A stretch of 64,000 nucleotides of DNA from Owenia fusiformis (taxonomy: Eukaryota; Annelida; Polychaeta; Sabellida; Oweniidae), in NCBI GenBank assembly GCA_903813345.2, contig CAIIXF020000001.1, positions 30,557,915 through 30,621,914 of the forward strand, in the 5' to 3' direction. The notes under the pieces are model-generated. The model saw only the letters and a program-made list of their open reading frames with translations. It was not told the DNA's origin and did not search any database. Of the stretch, positions 11,678 through 23,400 are shown in pieces. The position numbers and the translations under genes were made by a program. Position 1 is the first letter of the stretch; every line of letters starts with the position of its first letter.

Positions 11678-12643
11678 GCCTGTATCAAAAAAACGCAACA
11701 AGTAGTTATCTCGTAAAAGTACAAAACTAGTGATGACTACATCAATTTCATTTAATGTACCATAAAGCCACGTCTCTCCTCTTTGCAATGATATGTCATT
11801 CATTCACATGTGGTAATGGTTGGGTGAGAAATCCTTCCATGTGCACGTACAGTGGGTCAAAATCGGTTCTGCACCAAGTTTTAGATATTGAAAAAATCAG
11901 TGCAAGGGCTAAGTCATGTAAGTGGCAATGGAGGTTCCCCTGACTTGAATTGTTGTGACTTTTTCTTCTGGAGCTATCCGTCAGGAGCATTTGTGCTCAC
12001 AATTCCTCCACCAGATATTGCAAAACCTCGAGAAAGATTTGCCCATGGGCTGGTTTTCTTTGCTTTAACCCACACGTGATTCAGGGCTGAACCATGCATG
12101 ACGTGGACAGATGAGCGCATCTTTATGTGCAAGGAAGTGGTGGCGAGGTATAGGATGTTTTCTTGCAAGAGTATGAGTATGAACATGTTACTGTCTATGC
12201 CAAGCCTGTCACACCTTCTTCCAATAGCCCCTATGCCCCTTGTACTGACTTTTGCAATGTTTTAAACTTGGGTCCGAGCTGAAATTTGCCCAACTTAAAA
12301 TTAATTAATGATTATTCGGCCAGAGATGACTCCCTGTGAATGAATGATATTCCATTACAAAGAGGAGTAATTTGGCTTTTGGTACATTGAATTAAAAGGA
12401 TGCAGTCAGCATTGGTTTCATGTTTTAATCCTGCAATGTTTATAACTTGGCCCGAAGCTAATTTTGGCCCACTTTGCAAATGGAATGATTACTCGCCCAA
12501 CCATGACCAAATATCAATGAATGATATATCATTGTAAAGAGGAGACACGTGGCTTTATGGTGCATTGAATGAAATCAATGCTGTTATCACTGGTTTTGTG
12601 CTTTTCCAAGATAACAATCTGTTGCATTTTTTGGTACGCACTG
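11678..12643. mobile_element. Decayed Tc1/mariner-like element with ~210-bp TIRs
   Basis: The left arm (about 11678-11890) and right arm (about 12440-12643) are inverted, diverged copies. The left-arm 'ccataaagccacgtctctcc' matches the complement of right-arm 'ggagacacgtggctttatgg'. Right-arm termini read 'gtacgcactg' followed by TA; the left end is preceded by TA. A third, direct copy of the right-arm sequence lies at about 12255-12415, 178 bp from its partner. Between the arms, near 11930-11990 (+ strand), 'GGSPDLNCCDFFFWSY' resembles the SPDLNPCDFFLWGYLK block of mariner-family transposases. The remaining frames are broken. Confidence 0.7.
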
Positions 12644-13552
12644 TATAATGAGCCACGCTTTGGGTAATTTGTACGTCCACAGTAGTACAAGTATGTTCAG
12701 GACTCAATTGTACACTCATAATCGCTCCTCCTACCACACCACAAGTTACCTTGTTGCAGCCCCGGGTTGCACCACACCATTCAACAGTCTAGTCTAGGAA
12801 AATCGAACTTCCGTTTTTACTCTATTGAAAGTAATAAACATCATACTAGCTCGTTGTCCACAGTTCATGTGACAGATTCTCATCAAATTTCCTTCCATCA
12901 CTTCCCCATCCCCAACCACTTTCTTATACCAAACCTATCAGAACATATTTTTAATAATTGTTGGGTTCACAAACGCAGTCAAACTTCACTCACATAGCAA
13001 GGTCGAGAAAATTCACCATGATAGACTTTATGGCACACTGCTCAAATCAGATGAAAAAAACTTATTTTCTCCAACGGTGAATATAATCATAAGTTAGTAT
13101 CATCAATCATCATCCGTTTGAGTTAGTATCATCCTTTTCAAAGCCATTTTCTTCAAACTCCCCTATTTCGGAGTCATTGATTTGGACATTTCTTTGCACT
13201 TGTTTACAATCAGAGCTTTATTAGTTTGCATGATGAAATATTTTGAATCCAGATCTTACGTTGAAATCGAAGGTTTATTGATATCGCACGAATTTTGTCT
13301 ACCATCATGGATGATACGATCTCTCGTTAACATTAGTATCATCTGATGCATAGACCAGTGAATGTAGGCTATACAGGGTCAGGCTTGTCATGTGATACTC
13401 TGATATTCATCACATCATCTTGTTTCACCACGGTTTCACCAGCGACCATTCTGATTCCAATACTCGTCGCATAATTGTGCTTCACTTGCGACATGCATTC
13501 CGATAGTCACTATATAGTCATTGTTATAGTCTCCAACTTTTTTTGTGGATTG
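12644..13552. other. Non-coding, nothing recognised
   Basis: No coding exon seen. The phrase 'gttagtatcatc' recurs a few times between about 13090 and 13340, which may be a diverged outlier of the satellite that follows. Confidence 0.3.
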
Positions 13553-13640
13553 TGTTTGGCGTTCGACGATTGGTGCTCATGGTTCGGAGGTTGGTGATCG
13601 GCGTTCGGCGGTTACGTTCAGAGGTCGGCGTCTGTAACAA
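13553..13640. repeat. GGTTGG/GATCGGC patch, inverted relative of 6885-6945
   Basis: A G/T-rich patch ('gttcggaggttggtgatcgg', 'cggcgtctgtaac') whose reverse complement begins 'gttacagacgccgacc' and continues with CCGAAC/CCGATC/CCAACC steps. This matches the start and style of the 6885-6945 patch. Confidence 0.65.
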
Positions 13641-13679
13641 ATGACAGGTGGTGACATTTCACATGCTCTTCTCTTGTAT

Positions 13680-14725
13680 CTTTGTGGAGCATCATTGAGT
13701 TTAACTTGCGACATGTGTTCTGATTTTGATGCTACTTATCACATCTTTCTACTAGCGACACCCATTCTGATATTCATTCTGCAATATGTATTCTGATATC
13801 CATAGCATTTTTATGCATTCTGATATTTATCTGATATTTCCGTTTAACTGTATGACACTCATGCTGATAGTTATCACATTTAGGCTATGTATCTCTAGCG
13901 ACATACATTCTGTTACTCATCATATTTTTCTGTTTCACAAGCGAGTTGCATTCTGTTACTAATTATAGACTTTTTGCGAATCCATTCTGATATTTTGATA
14001 TTCATCGTATTTTTATGCAGTCTGTTAATCAGCACATCGTTCTGATCAACTAGTGACATGCATTCTGATATTCTATATATCTTTCTATATATCTTTCCTC
14101 CCTCCATTTTTTCTAGCAACATGAATTCTGATACTCAGCACATCTTTCTGTGACTTGCATTCTGATATTCTTAACATCTTTCTGTGACATCCATTCTGAT
14201 ATCCACCCTATTTTTATGCATTCTGGTATTCGTAACATCTTTCTGTGACATTCATTCTGATATTCATCCCATTTTTATGCATTCTGATACTCATCACATC
14301 TTTCTGTGACATGAAATCTGATATTCATCGCATTTATATTCACTCTGATATTCTTCGCATTTATATTCATTCTGATATATTCATCACATCTTTCTCTCCT
14401 ACTAGCAGGGACAATAATTCTGATATTCATAACATCTTTCTGTGACATCCATTCTGATATTCTTCACAATTTTATGCATTCTGATACTCATCACATCTTT
14501 TCGTGACATGCATTCCAATATTCATAACATCTTAGACTTTCTGTAACATCCATTCTGATATTCTTCGCATTTTTGTGTATTTTGATATTCGTAACATCTT
14601 TCTGTAACATCCATTCTAATATTCTTCGCATTTTTGTGTATTTTGATATTCGTAACATCTTTCTGTGACATCCATTCTGATATTCTTCGCATTTTATCTT
14701 TCTGGTTCACTATTATTGATGGTCA
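13680..14725. repeat. Satellite array with 61-bp period ('cattctgatattcatc')
   Basis: The phrase 'attctgatattc' recurs throughout with 'cgcatttttatgcattctga' and 'acatctttctgtgacat'. Three of the best-preserved units start at about 14549, 14610 and 14671, exactly 61 bp apart; each contains two half-units of about 30 bp. Order becomes looser toward the left end. A solo copy with the array's right flank ('gagatgaaatga', 'tatcatgat') occurs in gcm intron 2 near 22610-22690. Short ORFs read from it are repetitive. Confidence 0.85.
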
Positions 14726-15278
14726 TTTTGATACTTATCGCATTAGAGCTGAGATGAAATGAATATATCATGATAGGGTGTAGTGACCCTTAACGTTGAT
14801 ATATGATTATAAAACAGAGGGGACGGGGGGGGGGGTTACAGCAAAATTCCATCGAGATGCCTGCATCCTATGTTAATGATTCCGAGATGCTCTGCCACAA
14901 CACGTACAAACGAGCAAACGTCATGGTTGTTAGGCCCATAGATTATGATGCACCTAATAACCTGTTGCAGCCTTTACATCATCAGTTTTCTACATTGTGA
15001 TTGTTCTGTCATCAGTACATACTGGTTCTTAGCATTATTTTGCAGATAAATAATTTTTGCTTCGGAACGTATTGTTGTTTTCCCAAACATTTTATTCCAG
15101 AACAAAAAAGAGAAGGGGGAAAACCGAAATGCGGGCTTTGTCTGAATAAGTGTCATAATAGACACATGACCTCATGAAAAATTATCGTTGCATAATAAAA
15201 GGTCAATCTTACACGTACCATGGATCAGAGCAACATACTTATTACCCAGCGATTAAAATGGTAATGATGTAGTTTATT

Positions 15279-15340
15279 AAATTTCATCTTTATGGCTACA
15301 TAAATTATATATAATTTATGTAGCCATAAAGATGAAATTT
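15279..15340. repeat. Perfect 62-bp palindrome (31-bp arms, no spacer)
   Basis: The left arm begins AAATTTCATCTTTATGGCTA (15279 onward) and continues to 15309. The right arm 15310-15340 is its exact reverse complement. There are no mismatches and no loop bases, so it could extrude as a cruciform. The flanks do not continue the symmetry. Confidence 0.95.
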
Positions 15341-15856
15341 CGACTTAATAGTGAAAAACTGCACTTAGTACGTGTGACAGTCATGTGACAAAGGACGTTG
15401 TGACACCAAATATTCCTTAATTACCTTCAACACATTTTAACAACTAAATATACGTTTTAGGAAAAATAAATAACAAAACCAACACTCGTTTGTGAAGATG
15501 TTTTTGACCCAGCCTTACCCTCTTAAAACCGAGAATAAATCAAGTTTCAGCTATTCAGTAAAAAGTTTCACTAACATTTATTTTTCCATAAAATGGATTT
15601 GGACCTGACCCTTGCCACTCAAATGACCTTTAAAGAAAAGCAATATAGTTTTCAACTTTGGTCTCCTTGAAATGTATCTGCGTACAAGATAGGTAGTGTG
15701 TAAACTGTTTAAGGTTATACCATGGAGGCGAAGCTATCTTTTAAGCATTCTTCCTAACTCAGGAATGGAGAATGTAACACAAATTAGTTAGTTAAAAATC
15801 AATTGAAAAATAAAATGTGAAAAATGACCTTCGACTTAAATACGTGACACGTGTAG

Positions 15857-15909
15857 AAAATGCTAAGTAGAAAAGTGCATCTCGAAAAACCCGAGCTACT
15901 TAGCATTTT
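15857..15909. repeat. 14-bp hairpin
   Basis: AAAATGCTAAGTAG (15857-15870) and CTACTTAGCATTTT (15896-15909) are exact inverted copies separated by 25 bases. It may be the ends of a small element or a chance hairpin. Confidence 0.8.
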
Positions 15910-16139
15910 TTGTTACATTCAGTAAATAATGCCTTAAGAGGACTAAACAGGTGCATATGTTAGGCCAATCCATTACCTCCTCTCATAGAGATGATAAGAG
16001 AGACGTTGAGAGACAGGGAAGATGCAAACAACCCACCCACATGTTTTTCTGAAATGTTGTCCTGATTTTCAACCCCTTCTACTTCTGTTTTTCAATTATT
16101 GTTGCATCACTATGTTGCGTTTTGACACACAGTTAGCCC

Positions 16140-16300
16140 CTTCAGGGATTTTAAAGATATCCATTATGGGTGATCAAAATTAAGCTGAAAGCAAGAGTTT
16201 TCCCTATGGGACAATAACATGGGACATTGTGTTTTCCAAAGGAATTACTCTCATGAGAACAATAATGAGATATCATGGCATTCTCTTAGCTTATTTCTTG
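16140..16300. repeat. Dispersed repeat, copy also near 33190-33270
   Basis: The segment containing 'gagttttccctatgggacaa' and 'taacatgggacattgtgttt' resembles 'gggttttccctataggaaaa' and 'taacatgtgatatgtggttt' at about 33205-33260, in the same orientation and order. Confidence 0.5.
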
Positions 16301-19300
16301 TAGTTTCTAGTAATATGTGATTAGTATCAGAATGGAGAACTTATAAAACGAAATAGTGTCACAGTGAGTGTAAGATAAAAGTTCCATTTATGGTATACTC
16401 TTCCACATGAGTTTATTAACAAAGTCTTACAGGGCCAATACCGCTTACAATGCTGTATATAATGATGTTAAATAAAATAACTCTGTTCTCAAAGCGCAAT
16501 TCCTTGAGGAAGGATGGACGTGAAAGCAAAATCAAATTCAAATCAATAAATAAAAACAAGGGATATTAAGGGGGTGTCATTACAAGCAGCACATACAATA
16601 TATACCTGCGATAATATCTCCTAAAATGATAAATCAAATGATATATATTCTCCGATTTAAGTTATGGTGGTAATAAAGATACCTTTCATTAACACAGACA
16701 ATCCCAGCAAATAACAAATTCTGACAAATCCCACCAAATAAGACTAATTCTGACATACATGGACATATTATAGGATTTGAATGTCATACTGCCTTCAGAC
16801 CAATCGTACATCCATAAAAACTAAACTACTATACTATTACAGATCTTAGATTACATATGCAACCAGTATTATTATCCCTATCTGCCATTGAGCAATTGAT
16901 CATAGAAACAACTCCTTTAGATAACACCCTCACTTGTCCATAAAAATTGTCCTTGATACTATGTATAAATACAATGGAAAATGTGGTGCATATTTATTCT
17001 GATTCATTAGTCCATCTTTTTCAAAAGCTCTTCCAGAGATAGTAAACGCTTTGGAACCCATAATGATGCATACCCCTATAGTATAAAATACAGCATTGAC
17101 ATTGACATTGGTAAAATATTCATGATAGACAATGCGCCAGCCATTTTGACAGAAAGAATAAAAACATTTTGAGAGAATTTTGAAAGAAAACACATTTATT
17201 TTCGTTCCAGTTTTCCAAGCTAACTTTTTCATTAGATATTGAAAAATCTTCCCATTTGTTGATTTAATAGTGCATTTTAAAATTAGCATATTTTATGGTT
17301 TTAGAAATATCCCTTTGCAACTATAAATTTTCAGAAATCAAAGAAATCTTTGATGATGCAATATTATGAATCCAACGAATCCAAAATTGTCATCTCATCT
17401 GTGTGAAAACTACTTCGCAATTGTACAATGGAAATTTCTTCATTTTGAATCTCGTATCCGTTTTAAAAATTTAAAAGAGATGAAGTGAATATCAAAATGG
17501 TACTCGGAAAATGCACGTTATATGCAGTCTGTTGCATTTTTTCCTGTATCAGCTAGCGGTCCTTGTTCGAACGGAGTCTAATACTCCCCCATATTGTCTC
17601 CATATCTCTCCGCTGCCGTTTCTCCAAGTCTGATAAGGCTGAAAGAGGAACTTTGTCATGAAATGAGATAGCAGACAAGCAAATCTTTCGCGAAAATATC
17701 ATCATCTGATCTTGAGTAAGTTATGATTGATTAACACTCGGGACTTATTTAAAATCCCATGGAGATGTATTTAGCCAATACATTCTTGATTTTGAATATT
17801 AATTTAATATGTATTTAGTTTACAAACGCAAAAATATAAGGTCGACCGGAAGGAGACATTCCGAGGGATTTGGAGAATAGAATAGTAACGAATCGCGGAA
17901 AGTTGATGGATTTGGAAAAATTGAATTTTACCTTTGTTTTATTTCAATTTGATATGCTATTTTCTTCAAGATATATAAACAAATACCCCTATGGAACTCG
18001 ATAACCGTTTCCTCATATTCAGCTGTTACATCATTTCTTAGAAATTGTTGCTATCAACAATTTCAAATAAATCAATGAAAAAATCCTTGTAGTCTCAAAT
18101 ACAGGAATGTTTGTCTAAACGATAGGATAAAAAGTAAAACATAATAATAATAAAAAGAGAGCAATTGTTTGGTATCATATCAAAGAAAGCATGGTTAAAT
18201 ATTGTATATGGTAAAATAATAATAACTATTCAACCTGTATATGGGATTATCTTTACCGAACGTGGTCTAACATCTACGGTATCAGCTGCCGTGAAAAACA
18301 GCGTTAACAGTGCGTCCAACAGGGATGATGTTAAGTTACATTTTGGTCTGCATTTGGTTTTTCTCGATAACCTTTAATTATCTAGCCAGGAAAGAGATGA
18401 CATGTTCAACCACCGTACGAGCATCTGCTTCATGGTTTTATTATTTTATTTCATCCGTATTTGATCATGTAGTAAAATTTCAAATTAATCACAAATTGAT
18501 CTGTTTGACGTACAGCTGACTGCCATATATGGACCTTTATGTAATAAAAACAAAAAGATCATGCTTAATTATTTACAAAAGGGGATTGTTTTCATATCTG
18601 ATGACCGACACGCCCATCGACAGTATCCATCTTCTAAGTGCAAGTCTACACTTTTCTGACCTTACCCATACTGAAAATACTGATATTCAAGATCACTTGC
18701 TGATATAAGATTGTTCTTGCGTCTTTCAATAGCGAAAGGAAATGTTTTCACTTCATTTGAGATTCTTTCAAAAAGTTCTTCATTTCAATACTATTGTGTC
18801 ATAATCTTACCTGATGATTACATCTTGGATTGGATTCAAATGTATTCCTACAGTTCCATGTTTGAACTTGGCGTGTCGGGAAATTCTTTGTTATTATTTA
18901 GGATGGTTGATATATCATTATTACATACTCCTATGTGCCATTCTGTAACAAAATGTAGTTGCCAATAACACATGTAATGCAAATCTGAAATTGTTTATCC
19001 TTTCTTACCAATGAAAATCTTTAATGAAGAAGAAATTGCCATGGATACCAAAAGGTTGAGTCTTTGAAAACCCTATACTGCTTTCAGACAATTAAATTAA
19101 TTGGAAAGTCCCTCTTGTTTTCTGTAATGTAAACCACGGAGTAATGAAAGAGAGTGTACTTTAAACGTGTATGTACTTTAACGTTCAGTGTCTATTTAAT
19201 GTATTCATTGAATAAAATAATATCGATATACCAGTTTGACAAAAATTGTTTCTTTACATTCCAAATATAGTCCACCTAATTGTTTTGACAATGACGGCAA

Positions 19301-20330
19301 ACATTTTCAGGAGTGTAATTTTGCCGAAAATGAAATCCAAATCGATCGTAATTTACAAAGAAGTATCTATAGAAGCAATTATATTATTGTCTGACGAATT
19401 CAGCACACACTGGAATGCATGCGCTGAAATGGTATTTATTTAAGACGCACTTGTAAACCACAGAATAATGGTTTAAGAGTACTCTTTGTACACAGGATAG
19501 CTGTAAGAAAAATAATCCAAACAATTTTAAGTCAAGATACATATTTTCAAAACGTTTCGGACAAAAATGCATAGTTAATTAACATGAGAAACTAAATCGT
19601 ATGTTTGTTTGCATGTTTTATCTCAGTCATTGTCTCTACAAAATAGGGAGTTAGGCCTATTCTTCATCCGAACTCATTAGTAAAGCAAGAGATTAGAATT
19701 TAGACACAGAACTTATGCTTCTTAATCAAATTCTTTTGAACCTTCCAAACGTGGTCATCATTAGTAATAAGACCGATGCTATCGAACTGATATTTTTCTT
19801 AAGTCATATGTGTGTATGACATAGCGTAAATACACAAACCTGTTGCATTTTGGAATAAAAAATGAATAATCGTTAATCTTTTTTAAAAATTGATCGTCCG
19901 TCACAAAAGAGTGCAAAGTTCGTGGATTTATCTGACGAAGTTTTTTAAAAACAAAAGAACGTGAACGGAGACTTGGACAATGGTCTGAACAAGAGTCTGT
20001 CGGATCCACTCGGGCAAAACTAATTGACTTTGGTGATACATACGTAAGAAACACCGGGGAACTTCTTTACAAGCGCATTTAGACGCGAATTTAGAATCAA
20101 GCGTGGCACGTGCCATTCATATAGACAGCACTTCTGATTGGCGAATCTACCAGCAATATCCAATACATTCCTCCTCAGCAATTATAAAATTATTAATTTA
20201 ACTTTGATGGTAGCTGATTGGTTACTGGCACACTTGGAAATGTTTAACAATGCTAATGAAAACAAAAGTGTGATGTATATAATTATGTGACTACCTGTTG
20301 AAGATATACTAAGTTCTAATGGTGGTAGGA

Positions 20331-20417
20331 ATGACGCTGGAAGACGCAACAACTTACGGAATGCCCCAAAGGCCAACGGACCATCAGTGGGATATAAATG
20401 ACTCAAACCTTCCAACA
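20331..20417 (+). CDS. gcm: gcm exon 1: N terminus and start of GCM domain
   Basis: Encodes 29 residues ending with [10 protein letters not shown], where WDIND is the signature opening of the GCM domain. The exon ends ACA followed by the donor GTAAGT, phase 0. A short N-terminal extension of only 19 residues before the domain is normal for the family. Confidence 0.9.
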
Positions 20418-23400
20418 GTAAGTAAAAAAACTTTTTGTTACTAAGCATAAATTGAATTAATGTTGATACAGATTTTTAAATTTCACGTTCCATAGGATGT
20501 TTGGAAAGTTATTAGTTTTTACCTTTGAGATAATTATACCATCTTGTATTTTGTAAGTTATGTTTTGCAAAAGTTCAAACGGGAATAACATATCCCTTTC
20601 CATTCATTTTTCATGTGTGGATTGTCAACTATATAGGCTAAACACAGAGGGGCATGTTGATTTATCCAAGGACGTCTATCTCAAAGGACATTTTGATAGT
20701 TTGTTATCATCTAAGATCTGATCAATAACTGATCATACATATTAAATGAACTAAATGTATAATTTTTTAGATATTTTTTCTGAATAATTCGTTATTTTAA
20801 GTACTCCGTGTCCTGACTATCAATATTTGATTTTTATTGCGTCTGTTATTAAGCATGTTTAAAGTTCTGGGATCGAAGTGGACCTACTTGAAACTGCTTT
20901 TGTTGGGTTTTCTCAGCCTTGGATATCAGCGGGCTATCAATGCCTGATGTTTCCAAATAATGAATGGAAGAATGATGAACTAATTTACTTTTTTTAAACA
21001 TCTATCTAATAGTCATTATAAAGCCGCAATAGGGAGAGATGATATAAATTGCCACACTTCATTTAAAAAGACACAATAGTGAAGTGTAAATTGCCTAACG
21101 TGGAGTGAAGGTAATTATTTAAGGGGTTTGACATTTTCAAGTAGCCTTCGCATCCAGTGCCCCGCAACTCGTATTAATATACCCTCGTTGTTCCATCTAA
21201 TTGTAATATTTGCATACATATTATGACAAGATGTAACAAAAAACAAACAGTGGTTGTTTGTAAAATACAAAGAAATAATTACAATTTGAATAGAAGATGA
21301 TGCAAAACATCTGAAAATGACAATCTCAGCTGACAATGGCTGTATGAAAAGATAAATGCACAAAAAATTGAAACATCGATTAGTTTTTGAGAGGTCCGGC
21401 TATTAGCTGGTTTAAAACTTTTAAACGATTCAAAATCCATTTAGGAATACTTTTTTTCAACAGCTTGTGATCTTATCTCGTTTTACCCATCGTCATTTAA
21501 TGGACAATAGCTCCTCGGGCCTTTCTCATGTCCAAAACCATTAATCGTTTATTTGGACGTTAAAATAGAAACCTATAAAAAGAATACCAAAAATATATTT
21601 AACTGCGCAATTGAAGTTTTATTTGATCAACATTGTTCTTAACACAATTGCTTGTATATCAATAGAATAAATATGACTGACAAACCATAAATGTATTTCT
21701 TCTGTTAGCAAACTCAGGCACGCTACTCCAACGTGTACGCAGAAGTTAAATTAAAGATAAGAGATTGTCAAATTGCATTAATATGAAGTTATTGAAATAT
21801 CTATAATTGATAACAGTTGGTTATTATTCTGAAAATCGGGCACTGAATTCATAACACATCTTTTACTCAGCTCTTCGATTCTATCACAAATACATGGTTT
21901 AGTATAAATCCGCTTAATAAATAATGTTTCACAACTATATTTTTGTGATTTTTTTACCTGTAATAACACAAAGATATTACTACTCAACAACCCCAGGGAT
22001 TCCTTATCAATAAAAAGGTCTTATTGGGGGTTAATAAGTTCAAAATTAAACGTTTAATTTATAGATATTTTCTATTTCTATTTACAGGTGTCAGAACTAG
22101 ATCCATATCAGATATGGACAGATGGGCACTGCAGATATGTATATAGTGAAAGCTCGGAGGAAGCAAAACGACACGCAAGTGGATGGGCAATGCGAAATAC
22201 AAACAATCATAATGTAAACATTTTGAAGAAATCTTGTTTAGGGGTGTTGATCTGCAGCAGACGATGTCGTCTTGAGAATGGCGATCAGATTCATCTGAGA
22301 CCAGCTATCTGTGATAAGGCAAGGAAAAAACAATACGGTAAGCCAAGTACATAAATAACATGAATATTTGGTCAAGCTTCATCGCTCCTAGTTTGCACGA
22401 TTGAAACATTGATGCCTTTTCTTTTAACAGCTTTTGCTGAAGTGTCTAATATTTCAAAATGTTGGAATGTAAGGTAGCGGTGAAGACTGAAAACCCTTTT
22501 ACAAATGCGCTTAGAAATTATCAATACTCTTTTTAACAAAGGCTGTGAAAATACTTGTCCAAAGTTGCACGGGTACCAGTTTACCAGTTTGATTTCAATC
22601 CCAGTGAAAACTCATTCTGATACTCATAGCATCTTTCTGTTTCACCTCAGTGCTGAGAAGAAATGAGATGTCATGGTATATCATGATGGTGAAAACTGCA
22701 TATACGCTTATTTGAAATGAGGTGTTGTTTGTACGAGCGGCATTTCAGAGTTAGGGATATTGGGGGTTTGTTTCTTGAAATGCCCTGGTGTTTCTAAGAT
22801 GTTGCCCTATACAATAAGCATATGTAAATACTTCCGAGGTACGTTAGGCTATCATTGGGTCTAGTCGTTTTTTCACGAGGTCTCTTAAAGTCTATCCAAA
22901 TCATTATTAGGAAGATAGGATAAAGCTGGCTCATTTGATCGTAATTACGAGAGTCTTATAGCAGAAAGTGGAGTAGCTTTGAGTACTTGATGTCCCAAAC
23001 AGACGCCGGGGATAAGATGTAAAGTAGAACCCGCATGGTATGACATCCCCTTACACCTTGTCCCCTAATCATATCCCTAATGTGTAAATACAGTGAAAGG
23101 GTCGAGGATTTGTTTTTGGAAGTTGTTTCAACAGCCAGCACGTGCTTTAAAGACTCTAGGATATGCATATCTTTGTTTGGTTACCGTCTGGTCTATTTTA
23201 TAGTCCAATGGATTTGTATTTTGTACATAATCCGTTTAATTATGTCCATCATCCAAACTGCCAAGTCACTTAATTTGATACAGATCTGTAACGGAAATAG
23301 GGGATAGGTTGGGCACACGTCTTAAACGTTGTTCTGAATATATTTAAGCTGCTCATTTGTGAGCATTGTCATGCCTATAATCATCATGTGCTTCCGTTGC

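Larger units (their letters stand above)
14726..20318. other. gcm upstream region, no exon recognised
   Basis: 5.6 kb of AT-rich sequence before the gcm start. Recognised structure: a G run at about 14825-14835, a perfect palindrome at 15279-15340, a hairpin at 15857-15909 and a dispersed repeat at about 16140-16300. A 119-codon minus-strand ORF (16930-17289) is unrecognised and AT-rich. A TATATAA-like string (about 20276-20283) lies some 50 bp before the gcm start; it could be a core promoter element, or an upstream non-coding exon may exist. Confidence 0.4.

Noticed and set aside
13680-14725. CRISPR-like regular repeats
   Set aside because: Units are contiguous and diverged, with no unique spacers, and the DNA is eukaryotic; it is a satellite.
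16930-17289. 119-codon minus-strand ORF
   Set aside because: AT-driven Lys/Phe/Ile/Asn composition, no recognisable motif; an ORF of this length is possible by chance in 64 kb of both strands.
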